A stretch of DNA of 64,000 nucleotides from Bacteroidales bacterium (lineage in GTDB: Bacteria; Bacteroidota; Bacteroidia; Bacteroidales; UBA932). The stretch's first letter is position 1. Each line of letters starts with the position of its first letter. The stretch lies in NCBI GenBank assembly GCA_017395045.1, contig JAFPWG010000006.1:1-64000 (forward strand). The letters run 5' to 3'. Below are positions 42,239 to 56,335 of this stretch, in pieces. The position numbers and the translations under genes were made by a program. The notes under the pieces are model-generated. The model was not told the DNA's origin. It saw only the letters and a program-made list of their open reading frames with translations, and did no database searches.

Positions 42239-42951
42239 ATTTTCAGAATCTGTTTTTCGGTCGCCTCCGGTGCGATGTCCAGGAAATGCTCCACCAGCCT
42301 TCGAAGCGATTCGGCGGGGGAATGGTCCACATCCAGGGTGCGGGCTTCCCCGAAAGGAAAGCCGCCGGGACCGGGGAGGGCGTCTGCGCAGAACAGGGAT
42401 TCCGGCGTGCAGAAAGAGGAGACCTGCCATCCATTATAATGAAGGTCAGGGCCGCGATAGACGCGGGTGATGTCGCCGGTGACCACGCGGCACTGCATCT
42501 GAAGGCGCGTCATCAGGGCGTCGGCCGCGCTTTTCTTCACGCCCAGCAGCGCGCGGATCTCCTTGATGCCGATGCTCCCGTTCTCCTCCAGATAGTCCAG
42601 GACAAGCCGTTGGTCTTCAGTTGGTTGATACTTCGGCAGACTGCGCCGCCAGTTCATGAGTTCGCTGTACCATTCCACGGTCGCGAAGGCCGCTTTTCCG
42701 CCCCAGAGGAACTTCCCGTAGGCGATGTCTCCGCTCTGGACGACCGGGATCTTCCAGTCCCAGGGGGTGAGGGTCAGGTTCTCCTGCCCGTCGAACCAGT
42801 TCTCCCGGGCGGTCATCTCCTCGATGGAGAACCCCGGGATGGGATTCTCGAAAAACGGAATGATGCCCAGCGTCTCGATGACGCCGAGCATCGTTTCCGC
42901 CGATACCACGGTCGGGGTCAGTCCCGAATCCTTTTTCCGGTCGAAGGACAT
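42229..42951 (-). CDS. AlkZ-related winged-helix protein
   Basis: A 240-residue protein that resembles the AlkZ-related group of Bacteroidota. The N-terminal part IIPFFENPIPGFSIEEMTARENWFDG and a WDWKIPVV segment are typical; a winged-helix region (about 115-160, EENGSIGIKEIRALLGVKKSAADALMTRLQ) follows. AlkZ itself is a DNA glycosylase acting on crosslinks, but this shorter relative lacks a proven activity. The assignment is from recall of the family. It is 1 bp after the barrel-like protein gene and so co-transcribed with it. Confidence 0.6.
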   Translation of the reverse strand: MSFDRKKDSGLTPTVVSAETMLGVIETLGIIPFFENPIPGFSIEEMTARENWFDGQENLTLTPWDWKIPVVQSGDIAYGKFLWGGKAAFATVEWYSELMNWRRSLPKYQPTEDQRLVLDYLEENGSIGIKEIRALLGVKKSAADALMTRLQMQCRVVTGDITRVYRGPDLHYNGWQVSSFCTPESLFCADALPGPGGFPFGEARTLDVDHSPAESLRRLVEHFLDIAPEATEKQILKMLG

Positions 42952-42952
42952 C

Positions 42953-43621
42953 TTACCTCCGCATCGGCCTGCGGCCGCCTCTCATCGTGTGGAATGCCCA
43001 GCTGATGCCGAAGGACACGTGGGAGAACGTGTAGGCATTGTTCAGGTACCACTGGTATTGGACGCTCATCCTGAGGCATTCGAACAGTTCTACGCCGGCG
43101 CGAGGACTGATGACCAGGGCCTGGGTCCACTCCGACCATTTGGAAACGGTGTTCTTCTCGAGGCCGAACCCCGGTCCGATCCCGATGCCTATGTACGGGT
43201 TGAATCCGCTGTAAGGCAGCAGGTTGACATCGGTTACAATGAGGGGAGCGCCCTGCCAGTACCACATGTCGTCACCGTAGGGATTGACCGGACCATAGGT
43301 GAGGGATCCCTTCCCGAAAGTGGTCGACACCTGAAGGCCCATGTCCACCATCGGGCTGATGTCCACGCGGTATTCCCCGAAGAGCCCCATCCGGTCCGGA
43401 CGGAAGGCTTTGACGCCGTTCCTGGTTCCTGTGGTGAAATGGTTGAGGGTAATGCCGACTTCGAAAACCCCATCCTGGAAATAGGCGGGACCGGGACGGT
43501 AACCGGATCCGTAGCCGGGGCCATATCCGTGTACGGGCCTGCCGTAGTGTCCGGGGCCGAATTGGGCAAAGGCCGTCATTCCGATGGCCAGTGCGAGGAG
43601 GGAGGTCAGGATCCTTTTCAT
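42953..43621 (-). CDS. exported outer-membrane barrel-like protein
   Basis: A 222-residue protein with a signal peptide of about 20 residues (ending TAFAQ) and a Gly/Tyr/Pro-rich start (GPGHYGRPVHGYGPGYG). The rest alternates polar and aromatic residues as in small outer-membrane barrels, with strands such as GVFEVGITLNHF and YIGIGIGPGFGLE, and ends in an Arg-rich tail rather than an aromatic residue. Function unknown. It is the first gene of a two-gene unit with the AlkZ-related protein. Confidence 0.65.
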   Translation of the reverse strand: MKRILTSLLALAIGMTAFAQFGPGHYGRPVHGYGPGYGSGYRPGPAYFQDGVFEVGITLNHFTTGTRNGVKAFRPDRMGLFGEYRVDISPMVDMGLQVSTTFGKGSLTYGPVNPYGDDMWYWQGAPLIVTDVNLLPYSGFNPYIGIGIGPGFGLEKNTVSKWSEWTQALVISPRAGVELFECLRMSVQYQWYLNNAYTFSHVSFGISWAFHTMRGGRRPMRR

Positions 43622-43650
43622 AGCTCAAATCGTTTTCCCGGGGAGATACA

Positions 43651-43682
43651 AAAAGCAAGCCAGTCTGGTGAGGGACTGGCTT
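43651..43682 (-). terminator. terminator of the V-ATPase operon
   Basis: Nine-pair stem AAGCCAGTC / GACTGGCTT, eight-base loop, then GCTTTTTG on the minus strand. 22 bp after the subunit K stop. Confidence 0.85.
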
Positions 43683-43703
43683 CAGGTCGGAAAGAGGAAC
43701 TTC

Positions 43704-44153
<450 letters not shown>

Positions 44154-45932
44154 TTATTGTTTCTTAAGCGGATTGTAATTGCGTCCGGCCGCTTCGTAAC
44201 CGGAATTCTTGAAGAACTCCAGGAAGTTCAGACGGAGCGGGTGGACGAAGGCGCCCAGCACGCACATCGCAATGTTCAGGGTATGTCCCACGATGACGAT
44301 CAGCAGGAAGGGAATCCACATCGCCCAGCGGCTTCCGTCGCCGAGGATCATCGACCCGATGCTGTTGAAAGCCATTCCCAGCATGCTGCCGGCAAGGCCG
44401 AGGGCATAGAGACGGAGATAACTCAGCACGTCGCCCAGCAGTCCGGACGCCATATTGTAAGTGTCCCAGAGGCCGGAGCCGATGTTGACGAGCGGATTCC
44501 GGTGGATGTCGTTCAGAATGAAGATTCCCAGGCAGGAAAGGATGCCCAGCACGATGACGATCCATTTGGTGGCCGCCTTGTCCAGCACGCCGGTCAGGGC
44601 GAATGCCGCCACGGCGACCCCGCCCACGATGAGCAGTGTCCAGCCCCAGGTTCCCAGGGATTCCTTGAACCCCTTGTTTTTGGTTTCCCCGATAGTCTTG
44701 ACGATCATGGCCAGGGAAATGTGGAGGACACCCACCACCAGCGCGAGGACCATGGTCCCGTCATAGCCGGCAATCTTGGCCGGGAGGAACGGGAAGCCCT
44801 GGAAGATGCGCCACTGCGAAATGTCCACGGAGAAGAACGTGTGGAACAGGAAACCGATGACGGTGGTCGCGATGCCGAGGCATACGACCAGCGGAGAGAA
44901 CCCCTTGAAACTGTCCACCTTCTTGAGCAGGAGGCCGATCCCGATAAGGACCAGTCCGTAGCCGGCGTCGCCCATGCAGAAGGCGAAGAACAGCAGGAAG
45001 AACACGGCAATGAAGGGAGTGGGGTCGAAACCGTTGTAGGCCGGACGGCCGTACATGTCGGTCAGGACCTCGAACATCCGGACGAACTTGTTGTTGCGGA
45101 AGCTGATGGGAGGATTGTCCTCCACCTGCGCCGCGTCTTTCAGATAGAACACGCCGGCTTCTTCGCAGGCGGCGGTGACCGCCTCTTCATTCTCGGTGGG
45201 AGCGTAGCCCACCAGGGTGACAAGCGTGTTCTCCGCTGCCGGAACGGCCGCCTGGGAGGCGAGATAGAGGTCCAGGTCGGAAAGGCGCTTGCGGCTTTCG
45301 GCTTCCAGTTCGTCCTCCCGGCCGCGGACGGTCAGCAGGACGGCCTTTTCGGCGTCGATGTGGGCGTCCAGTTCGGCCAGATGTGCGACGGCTTCGTCGT
45401 AGGTCCCTTCCGGTGCGTGCACCCGGCCCGGCAGCGTGTCGGCTCCGGCGACGGCGAAATAGACTTTCCCGTCGGATTCGGAGACGACCTGCATGGCACA
45501 GGTATCGGCCCACTCGGGCCGGAACGACTTGGCGGAGACGATATGGAAGGTCACCGGACAGCCGGCGTCGGCCAGCTTCCGGAGTTTTTCACCGGAGAAA
45601 TCACCCCAGGGGAAACGTGCGGCAGCGTCTTTTTCAACCGCTTTCCGCTCAGCCTCCAGGTTTTCCAGGGTCTTAACCGCATGCTCGGCGGTGGTCAGAA
45701 GCTCTCCCCGGATCGTGGCGGGCTGCAAATCTTCCGGGAATTGGACGCGGGCGATCGCCTGGACGAGTTCCCGGCGGCGCTCCACGTCGGCGAGGAGCCC
45801 GGAGGACTGCTTGTCCACCGGCTTCACGCTGCGGGTGATGTCCATGAGACCCACTTCCTGGAGCTTCTCCAGGAGGGCGTCCTGTTCTCCGTTCAGGAGA
45901 ATGAAGGAGTATTTGGTCATCGAAGCGATCAT
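44154..45932 (-). CDS. ntpI: V-type ATPase subunit I (stator membrane subunit)
   Basis: A 592-residue subunit with a long cytoplasmic N-terminal half containing coiled coils (about 95-125 and 205-250) and a C-terminal half with about seven membrane helices. It forms the ion half-channels facing the rotor; the conserved Arg in LGDVLSYLRLYALGLAGSML is the one that works with the rotor Glu. Slightly shorter than archaeal subunit I but complete. Its ATG overlaps subunit D by 4 bp. Confidence 0.95.
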   Translation of the reverse strand: MIASMTKYSFILLNGEQDALLEKLQEVGLMDITRSVKPVDKQSSGLLADVERRRELVQAIARVQFPEDLQPATIRGELLTTAEHAVKTLENLEAERKAVEKDAAARFPWGDFSGEKLRKLADAGCPVTFHIVSAKSFRPEWADTCAMQVVSESDGKVYFAVAGADTLPGRVHAPEGTYDEAVAHLAELDAHIDAEKAVLLTVRGREDELEAESRKRLSDLDLYLASQAAVPAAENTLVTLVGYAPTENEEAVTAACEEAGVFYLKDAAQVEDNPPISFRNNKFVRMFEVLTDMYGRPAYNGFDPTPFIAVFFLLFFAFCMGDAGYGLVLIGIGLLLKKVDSFKGFSPLVVCLGIATTVIGFLFHTFFSVDISQWRIFQGFPFLPAKIAGYDGTMVLALVVGVLHISLAMIVKTIGETKNKGFKESLGTWGWTLLIVGGVAVAAFALTGVLDKAATKWIVIVLGILSCLGIFILNDIHRNPLVNIGSGLWDTYNMASGLLGDVLSYLRLYALGLAGSMLGMAFNSIGSMILGDGSRWAMWIPFLLIVIVGHTLNIAMCVLGAFVHPLRLNFLEFFKNSGYEAAGRNYNPLKKQ

Positions 45933-46540
45933 ACTGCCGAGGCCTCCTCTTCCTCTGCCGCGTGGCGTTCCTTGACGATTTTCTGGGAGGCCTTGGAGAG
46001 GTTCTCCTCGTCCTCCATGTAACGCTTGATCTTGCGGATGGCTTCCTGGTAACCCGGGATCTGTACCTTCTCGTACAGGTTCACCTTCTGGGTGGTCTTC
46101 TTCCGCTGGTAGTCCAGGATGCGGGCCTTTTCCCGGTACACCTCCGACTCGATCCCGAGCCGGGAGATCTCCTTCAGGATGGCCACGCCGTCGGCGTACC
46201 AGGCGGGCTTGACGAAGGCGTTGAACGGGCGGATCTCATAGTGGATCTCGCCCAGCCCCGGCGTCTTTACGCCCGCGACCTTCACCGTATGCAGGTCCAC
46301 GTCCGTGATGGCCACCAGGCCCGGGTCGAACTCGTTCCACAGGGCCGCGAGATAGTCGTACCGCTCCAGCGCCGTGCTCAGGGCGGCGTTCAGCCGGTCG
46401 CTCTCCTCCTTGGCCTTCCGCACCTCCAGGCGCAGGGCGCTCTCCTTGTTCTGAAGCGTGGGGAGCGCTTTCTGCCGCACCTTGAGCTGCTTTCCGAGCT
46501 CGTTCAGCGAAGTTTTATTGTATTGGAACTTGACAGCCAT
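45929..46540 (-). CDS. ntpD: V-type ATPase subunit D (central stalk)
   Basis: A 203-residue subunit forming the rotating central axle. It is mostly two long helices: an N-terminal coiled coil (about 8-70, KTSLNELGKQLKVRQKALPTLQNK) and a C-terminal one (about 125-195, EKARILDYQRKKTTQKVNLYEKVQIPGYQEAIRKIKRY). The middle is a short globular part. It lies 3 bp after subunit B and overlaps subunit I. No subunit F gene is present near it. Confidence 0.93.
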   Translation of the reverse strand: MAVKFQYNKTSLNELGKQLKVRQKALPTLQNKESALRLEVRKAKEESDRLNAALSTALERYDYLAALWNEFDPGLVAITDVDLHTVKVAGVKTPGLGEIHYEIRPFNAFVKPAWYADGVAILKEISRLGIESEVYREKARILDYQRKKTTQKVNLYEKVQIPGYQEAIRKIKRYMEDEENLSKASQKIVKERHAAEEEEASAV

Positions 46541-46543
46541 ACA

Positions 46544-47863
46544 TTAAGCCTTCCAGTATTTGTCCACGAGGGCCTGCTTGATGCCGGTCTCGGCCGGGGA
46601 GAAGTACTTCGCGAAGAGCTTCCAGGCGGTGTCCAGCATCTCGGTGATGGTGATGTTCACGTCGATGGCGAGGAGTTCGCGGGCGTAGTCCTTCGCGTAG
46701 GCGAGGCAGCGGACGTCGTAGTCCGACAGGTCGAAACCGTTTTCCAGCTTGGTCTTCGCATTCTGCGCGTCGGCATACAGCCGGACGGAGGCGTTCATGA
46801 CCTGGGAGTGGTCCTCCCGCGTTTTCTTGTTCTGAACGAGCTGTTTGAGTCGGGACAGGGAGCGGAACGGGTCGATGATGACCTTGCCGGTGTCGGTATC
46901 GGCACGGAGGAACAGCTGTCCTTCCGTGATGTAGCCGGTGTTGTCCGGGATGGCGTGGGTGATGTCACCGTCGTTCAGGGTGGTCACCGCGATGATGGTG
47001 ATGGAGCCTTCGGTCGGGAGCTGCACGGCCTTCTCGTAGATCTTCGCGAGGTCGGAATACAGGGAGCCCGGCATGGAGTCCTTGGACGGGATCTGGTCCA
47101 TTCGGTTGGACACGATGGAGAGGGCGTCGGCGTACAGGGTCATGTCGGTCAGGAGCACCAGAACCTTCTCGTTCTTGTCCACGGCGAAGTATTCGGCGGC
47201 GGTCAGGGCCATGTCCGGCACCAGGAGCCGCTCCACCGGGGGATTCTCGGTCGTGTTGATGAAGCAGATGATCTTGTCCAGGGCACCCGCGGCCTCGAAG
47301 GAGTTCTTGAAGAACAGGTAGTCGTCGTTGGAGAGGCCCATGCCGCCGAGGATGATCTTGTCCACGTCGGCGCGGAGGGCCACGTCGGCCATCACCTGGT
47401 TATAGGGCTGGTCCGGGTCCGCGAAGAACGGGATCTTCTGGCCGGAAACGAGGGTGTTGTTCAGGTCGATGCCGGCGATGCCGGTGGGGATGAGCTGCGA
47501 GGGCTGGCGGCGCTTGTACGGATTCACGGAAGGGCCGCCGATCTGGCGCTCCTCGCCGTCGATCTCGGGGCCGCCGTCCAGCGGGTGTCCATAGGCGTCG
47601 AAGAAACGGCCGGCGAGCTGGTCGGAGACCTTGAGCACGGGCGGTTCGCCGAGGAAGACGACTTCGGCATCGGTCGGGATGCCTTCGGTGCCGGAGAAGA
47701 TCTGGAGGGTCACGAGGTCGCCCTTGGTGCGCACGACCTGGGCAAGCTTTCCGGCCACCACGGCCAGTTCATCGTTGGAAACGCCCTTGGCGCGGAGGGA
47801 GACCGTCGCCTTGGTGATGCCTTCCAGCTGGGTATAGACTCTTTGGTATGCTTTGTTTGCCAT
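46544..47863 (-). CDS. ntpB: V-type ATPase subunit B
   Basis: A 439-residue non-catalytic subunit that alternates with A in the catalytic hexamer. It keeps the family stretches VFLGEPPVLKVSDQLAGRFFDAYGHPLDGGP, PTGIAGIDLNNTLVSGQKIPFFADPDQPYNQV and VLLTDMTLYADALSIVSNRMDQIPSKDSMPGSLYSDLA, and lacks a functional Walker A, as expected. It lies 4 bp after subunit A. Confidence 0.97.
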   Translation of the reverse strand: MANKAYQRVYTQLEGITKATVSLRAKGVSNDELAVVAGKLAQVVRTKGDLVTLQIFSGTEGIPTDAEVVFLGEPPVLKVSDQLAGRFFDAYGHPLDGGPEIDGEERQIGGPSVNPYKRRQPSQLIPTGIAGIDLNNTLVSGQKIPFFADPDQPYNQVMADVALRADVDKIILGGMGLSNDDYLFFKNSFEAAGALDKIICFINTTENPPVERLLVPDMALTAAEYFAVDKNEKVLVLLTDMTLYADALSIVSNRMDQIPSKDSMPGSLYSDLAKIYEKAVQLPTEGSITIIAVTTLNDGDITHAIPDNTGYITEGQLFLRADTDTGKVIIDPFRSLSRLKQLVQNKKTREDHSQVMNASVRLYADAQNAKTKLENGFDLSDYDVRCLAYAKDYARELLAIDVNITITEMLDTAWKLFAKYFSPAETGIKQALVDKYWKA

Positions 47864-47867
47864 GGAC

Positions 47868-49610
47868 TTATGCGATCATTTGGTTGACGGTTTCCTGATA
47901 GGCGTAGAAGTCTTCGCCCTTGAAGGGAGAATAGTTCATCTGGCGGAGGACATTGATCAGGTCCTTGAACCAGGAACGGCATTTTTCGAAATCCTCGAAC
48001 TCGAACTCCTTGTCGCAGATGCCCAGCACCAGGTCCAGCATGTAGCGCTGGCGCTCGATGGGGCACAGGGCGTCGATGGCGTCGAAGGCGTCCTGCTGGA
48101 GGATGACGAAATCGACCAGCTCGGACTTCCAGAAGTTCACGTGATAGCTCATCGGCACGCCGTCGTCGCCGAGGATGTTGATCTGCTCGCTGGCTTCCTT
48201 GCCGCGGCGGATGAGGTTCTTGGCGGTCTTGACCCTGGCCACCCAGCCGGGTTCCACGGTCTCGTCCAGATAGGCTTCGATTTCGGGATAGTCCAGGTAC
48301 TTGGAATAGGAATCCAGCGGGGAGACGGCCGGATAGCGCTTCTGGTCGGCCCGGTTCTGTTCCAGGGCGTAGAAGCAGCGGGCGGCCTTCTTGGTGGATT
48401 CGGTCACGGGCTCCTTCAGGTTACCGCCGGCCGGGGACACCGTTCCGATGAAGGTGACGGCGCCGGTCTGGCCGTTGTTCAGCACGACCATGCCCGCACG
48501 GGCGTAGAAGTTGGAGATGATAGCGGAAAGGTCCACCGGGAATGCGTCGGCGCCCGGGAGTTCCTCCATTCGGTTACTCATCTCACGGAGGGCCTGCGCC
48601 CAGCGGGAGGTGGAGTCGGCGAGGAGGAGGCACTTGAGGCCCATCGCGCGGTAGTACTCGCACAGGGTCATGGCCGTATAGACGGACGCCTCACGGGCGG
48701 CGACCGGCATGTTGGAGGTGTTGCAGATGATGGTGGTGCGTTCCATCAGGTGGCGTCCGGTGTGCGGGTCGATGAGTTCGGGGAACTCGGTGAAGATTTC
48801 CACGACCTCGTTCGCACGCTCGCCGCAGGCCGCCATCACGATCACGTCGGCGTCGCCCTGCTTGGCGATGGCGTGCTGGAGCACGGTCTTTCCGCAGCCG
48901 AAAGGCCCCGGGATGAAGCCCGTGCCGCCTTCGGCGATGGGGTTCAGGGTATCGATCACGCGGACGCCCGTTTCCATGATCCGGTTCGGACGCGGTTTCT
49001 CTTTGTAACCCTTGATGGCCACCTTGACGGGCCATTTCTGGGTCATCGTCACGTTCACGTCCTCTCCGTCGGCGTTCGTCAGGACCGCGACGACCGTGTC
49101 CACGTTGTACTGTCCGGCGGGAACGATGGATTTCACGGTGAATTCACCCTGGAAGGCGAACGGGACCATGATCTTGTGGGGCAGCCAGCCCTCCTTGACC
49201 TCTCCCAGCCAGTCGGCGGCGATGACCTTGTCTCCGGGCTTCGCGATGGGCGTGAAGTCCCAGAGTTTCTCGCGGTCCAGCGGGTCGGTGTATTCGCCCC
49301 GCTTCAGGAATACGTCCTCCATCGTGGTGAGGTCGTTCTGAAGACCGTCGTACACGCTGGAAAGCAGGCCCGGCCCCAGGGTGACCTCGAGCATCCTGCC
49401 TTCGAATTCCACCTTGTCGCCGTTGCGGAGGCCGCGCGTGCTCTCGAACACCTGCACGGAGGCGGACTTTCCGTTCACCTTGATGACCTCGGCCATCATT
49501 TTCACGCCCGCGAGGTCGATGTAGCAGATCTCATTTTCCGCTACCGGCCCGTCTACCAGCACGGTAACCAGGTTCGATACGATCCCCGTAACAATACCTG
49601 TCGTTTTCAT
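47868..49610 (-). CDS. ntpA: V-type ATPase catalytic subunit A
   Basis: A 580-residue catalytic subunit. Walker A is GPFGCGKTVLQ, the Walker B/catalytic region includes MAACGERANEVVEI and LLLADSTSRWAQALREMSNRMEELPGADAFPVDLSA. The N-terminal GIVTGIVSNLVTVLVDGPV is family-typical, and the ATG at 49610 begins it. It hydrolyses or makes ATP at the A/B interface. It follows the DUF2764 gene by about 19 bp. Confidence 0.98.
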   Translation of the reverse strand: MKTTGIVTGIVSNLVTVLVDGPVAENEICYIDLAGVKMMAEVIKVNGKSASVQVFESTRGLRNGDKVEFEGRMLEVTLGPGLLSSVYDGLQNDLTTMEDVFLKRGEYTDPLDREKLWDFTPIAKPGDKVIAADWLGEVKEGWLPHKIMVPFAFQGEFTVKSIVPAGQYNVDTVVAVLTNADGEDVNVTMTQKWPVKVAIKGYKEKPRPNRIMETGVRVIDTLNPIAEGGTGFIPGPFGCGKTVLQHAIAKQGDADVIVMAACGERANEVVEIFTEFPELIDPHTGRHLMERTTIICNTSNMPVAAREASVYTAMTLCEYYRAMGLKCLLLADSTSRWAQALREMSNRMEELPGADAFPVDLSAIISNFYARAGMVVLNNGQTGAVTFIGTVSPAGGNLKEPVTESTKKAARCFYALEQNRADQKRYPAVSPLDSYSKYLDYPEIEAYLDETVEPGWVARVKTAKNLIRRGKEASEQINILGDDGVPMSYHVNFWKSELVDFVILQQDAFDAIDALCPIERQRYMLDLVLGICDKEFEFEDFEKCRSWFKDLINVLRQMNYSPFKGEDFYAYQETVNQMIA

Positions 49611-49629
49611 TCGTTGTATCTTTAATTGT

Positions 49630-50274
49630 TTATTGTTCAGTGTATTTGACTCCCTTGAAAGTACCGCGAACCTCACCGATGAGGCGGTGGAACCGCTCGC
49701 GCCCTACTTCCTCGTCCAGGGCGAGCCACCGGTTCACGATACTCAGCTTGACGACGTAGGCGAGCACGGCCTCGAGGTCGAAGTAGTGGAAGGTGGCCAG
49801 GCGGTCCGCCTTCTCCCAGACCAGGTCGTCGATGCCCTTTTCGCGGGAGAGGAGGTCGTTCCCCTCCAGGACGGTCCGGACCTTGGCCTCTTCCTCGAAC
49901 TCGCCGCCGGTGAAGCGGTACCCGTCGATGTCCGCATCCGCGGCGTCGGGATCCTCGCCCGTGAGCACGTCCATCTCCGCCGGACGGCCCAGCTGCGCAT
50001 TGAGGTAGCGCACCTTCTCGTTCCGGAGGTTCAGGTCGAACCGGAAGTACTCCCGGATGAACCGGTTGCGGTGGCGGAGGGCCTTCGCGTAGAAGTTCGC
50101 GTTCAGTCCCTCTCCCTTGAGTCCTTTCAGGAGAAACTCCACGGTCTCGTAGTCCCGGTCGTCCAAGTCCCGCTTGATTTCGGCGATGACCGAGTTGAAC
50201 CCGGCGTGGCCCGTGTACTTGAAATCAGCGGTCAGGAAGGGGAGCGAGGCGATGATGTACTCGTAGTTGCTCAT
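49630..50274 (-). CDS. DUF2764 protein of the V-ATPase operon
   Basis: A 214-residue protein of the DUF2764 family, which occupies this place in the V-ATPase operons of Bacteroidota and Chlamydiae. It starts YEYIIASLPFLTADFK and is mostly helical with many acidic residues. By position it is likely the functional counterpart of subunit C, which bridges the membrane rotor and central stalk; no separate C gene is present. That role is inference. It is 3 bp after subunit E. Confidence 0.85.
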   Translation of the reverse strand: MSNYEYIIASLPFLTADFKYTGHAGFNSVIAEIKRDLDDRDYETVEFLLKGLKGEGLNANFYAKALRHRNRFIREYFRFDLNLRNEKVRYLNAQLGRPAEMDVLTGEDPDAADADIDGYRFTGGEFEEEAKVRTVLEGNDLLSREKGIDDLVWEKADRLATFHYFDLEAVLAYVVKLSIVNRWLALDEEVGRERFHRLIGEVRGTFKGVKYTEQ

Positions 50275-50277
50275 CCT

Positions 50278-50880
50278 CTATCCGAACAGCAGTTTCTTCG
50301 TAACCGGGCGCAGGTAGCTGCCGATGAGCTCCTTGAACGTGTCGTCGGTCATGCTCAGGAAGTAGCCGCCGTCCTTGGGGCCGATCTTGAAGCCGCCGGC
50401 GACCTTCTTGGAGAAGGACGCTTCGACGCCCTTGCCCAGCAGCTTGCCCAGTTCGTTCTTCACGAAGGGTTCAAGCCCCTTCTTCAGGCTTTCGGGGAGG
50501 ACGAGGGAGAGGTCGGCCGGCTCCTCGGCGGAGAATTTCTGCGCGACGGCGGTGATGATGCCCTTGAGGTACTCCTCGTTGGAGAGGGCTTTCTCCACGG
50601 TGGCGTCCACGGTCCGGGTGACGACGAGGTTCTCAATGTCGGCCCGGGTGGTCTGGAGGGACTGCTGGGCGGCCATCTTCACGTCGCCTTCCACCTTGAC
50701 CTTGTAGTCTTCGGCTTCCTTGCGGGCCTTGGCGAGAATGGCCTCGGCCTCCTCCTGTGCTTTCTTCACGATCGCTTCGGCCTCGGCGCCCGCCTTGCGG
50801 AGCAGCGCTTCGCCTTCTTCCTTGCCCTTCGCGAGACCTTCGTCGTAGAGTCTCTGGGTGAGTTCCTGGAGTTTGTCCAT
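50278..50880 (-). CDS. ntpE: V-type ATPase subunit E (peripheral stalk)
   Basis: A 200-residue peripheral stalk subunit. The first half is one long helix with KEEGEALLRKAGAEAEAIVKKAQEEAEAILAKA-type heptads (about 15-75); the second half is the mixed globular head that binds subunits A and B. It is the first gene of the operon E, DUF2764, A, B, D, I, K, about 40 bp from a -7 box. No subunit G or H gene is near, so E may act without the usual partner or with one encoded elsewhere. Confidence 0.93.
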   Translation of the reverse strand: MDKLQELTQRLYDEGLAKGKEEGEALLRKAGAEAEAIVKKAQEEAEAILAKARKEAEDYKVKVEGDVKMAAQQSLQTTRADIENLVVTRTVDATVEKALSNEEYLKGIITAVAQKFSAEEPADLSLVLPESLKKGLEPFVKNELGKLLGKGVEASFSKKVAGGFKIGPKDGGYFLSMTDDTFKELIGSYLRPVTKKLLFG

Positions 50881-50921
50881 ATGGTTGTCGTTAATTGTTA
50901 ATTCTAATCAGTGGCGTTCCG

Positions 50922-50929
50922 CAAATATA
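50922..50929 (-). promoter_or_regulatory. -7 box of the V-ATPase operon
   Basis: TATATTTG, 41 bp before the subunit E ATG. No -33 TTTG at the right distance. Confidence 0.5.
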
Positions 50930-50946
50930 ATAAAATAATTGGATAA

Positions 50947-52217
50947 TCAGAACATATAAGTCGTTGCCATGGAAACCGTCAGGTCGGAGAGTTGCGGATG
51001 GAAGGCCTTGCCGACTTCCAGGGACAGGATGAAGTTCGTGTTCATGTGGATTTTCCCGCCGATGCCGGCGCTGCCGTGGATCCGCTCGGTGGCATCCTGC
51101 CAGAGCTGGTTGCCGTCCATGAGGGCTCCGAGTGCCCGGTGCTCTTCGGTGCGGTATCCGCGCGTGATGGCGGCAACGTCGAAGAATGGATTGACCACAA
51201 GGTCGAAATGTTGCTTGAACAAATTGAACTGCAGGATTATGGCGCGAAGCTCGAAATTGCCCCAGGCATATCCGGCGGCCATCAGGCGGTTGTATCTGTA
51301 CCCCCGGACAGTATAGCGGCTGCCCAAACCCTCGTATTCTTCGTACTGGTAGATGAGGTTGGAAATCTCGTTCAGGTTGTACCAGGGCATCTCTCCGGCG
51401 AACTGGTGCTGGAGCCCCAGGTGGTAGGCGAAGGTAAGGCGCCCGAAGACGATGGGGACGTAGTGGCGGAAATGCCCCACCAGCTGTGCGTAGTGGTATT
51501 TCTTGTGGGAGAGGTCCGCATTCCCGTTGACATAGGCTTCCCAGTAGATGCCTTTGTTCGGAACCCATTCCACGTCCCGGCTGTCATAGGTCAGGCCGAT
51601 GCGCCCCTCCAGGCTGTTCCCGCCGCCGGCTTCATCCTCCCGGACGAGTCCTGCCGACAGGTAATCCCGGTACAGGGTCTGGGCGTTGTCGTAGTTCTTC
51701 AGGTCGAAGTCGTCGATCCGGATGTGGCGGAACACGGCCCCGGCCATCCAGTTCAGCCGTCCGGAAAGGGGCTTCTGGAAGGTGGCGGCGGCCCGGATGA
51801 CCTGGCGATGGTCCGTATAGTACGCGGCCCGGGAGTCCTGGTTGAGGTCCAGTTCCGGGAAATAGGGCGAATGGAGACCGTTGAACCCGTAGAAATTGTT
51901 CATGGACGCATCGCGGTAGGTGAGCGAGCCCGTTACGCGGGCGCCGGGAACCAGGGTTTTCGAGTCGAACAACCCGTGCAGGTACCACGACCCCTTCGTA
52001 GCCCACGCCCCGCACACGGCGATATGGTGCTGGAAATTCGGATAATCCGTTCCGTCGCCATAATAGAAGAAATCGCAGAAACCGCCCAGGTTCAGTCCGA
52101 TGTCGGAATTGTAGCTCACGTCCGGGAACGGTGTGAATACCCATCCGGTCTTCGCTTCCTCCTGCGCTCCTGCCGAGAGGGACACAAGGGCTGCAATGAC
52201 TGCAACAAGTGTCTTTT

Positions 52218-52221
<4 letters not shown>
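50947..52221 (-). CDS. Omp85/BamA-type outer-membrane barrel
   Basis: A 424-residue protein with a signal peptide (about 20 residues, ending SAGAQ) and a barrel domain rich in alternating aromatic strands. TVRGYRYNR (near 305-313) is the Omp85 loop-6 motif (VRGF/Y), and the protein ends in Phe, as barrel substrates of BAM do. No POTRA domains are present, so it resembles the short surface-antigen-type Omp85 proteins. Its start overlaps the end of the ABC-F gene by 4 bp (ATGA). Confidence 0.8.
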
Positions 52222-56282
<4,061 letters not shown>

Positions 56283-56301
56283 AACAAGTCCGATTTACTC
56301 A

Positions 56302-56335
56302 AAAGAGGTCGTCCCTCCAGGCGGCCTCTTTTTTT
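56302..56335 (+). terminator. terminator of the GH10-CE1 gene
   Basis: AAAGAGG...CCTCTTT stem (56302-56313 with 56320-56331, G-U pairs inside), six-base loop, T7 run. Confidence 0.85.

Noticed and set aside
47853..49625. Plus-strand 590-codon frame over V-ATPase subunit A
   Set aside because: Shadow of the catalytic subunit gene; no recognisable protein sequence.
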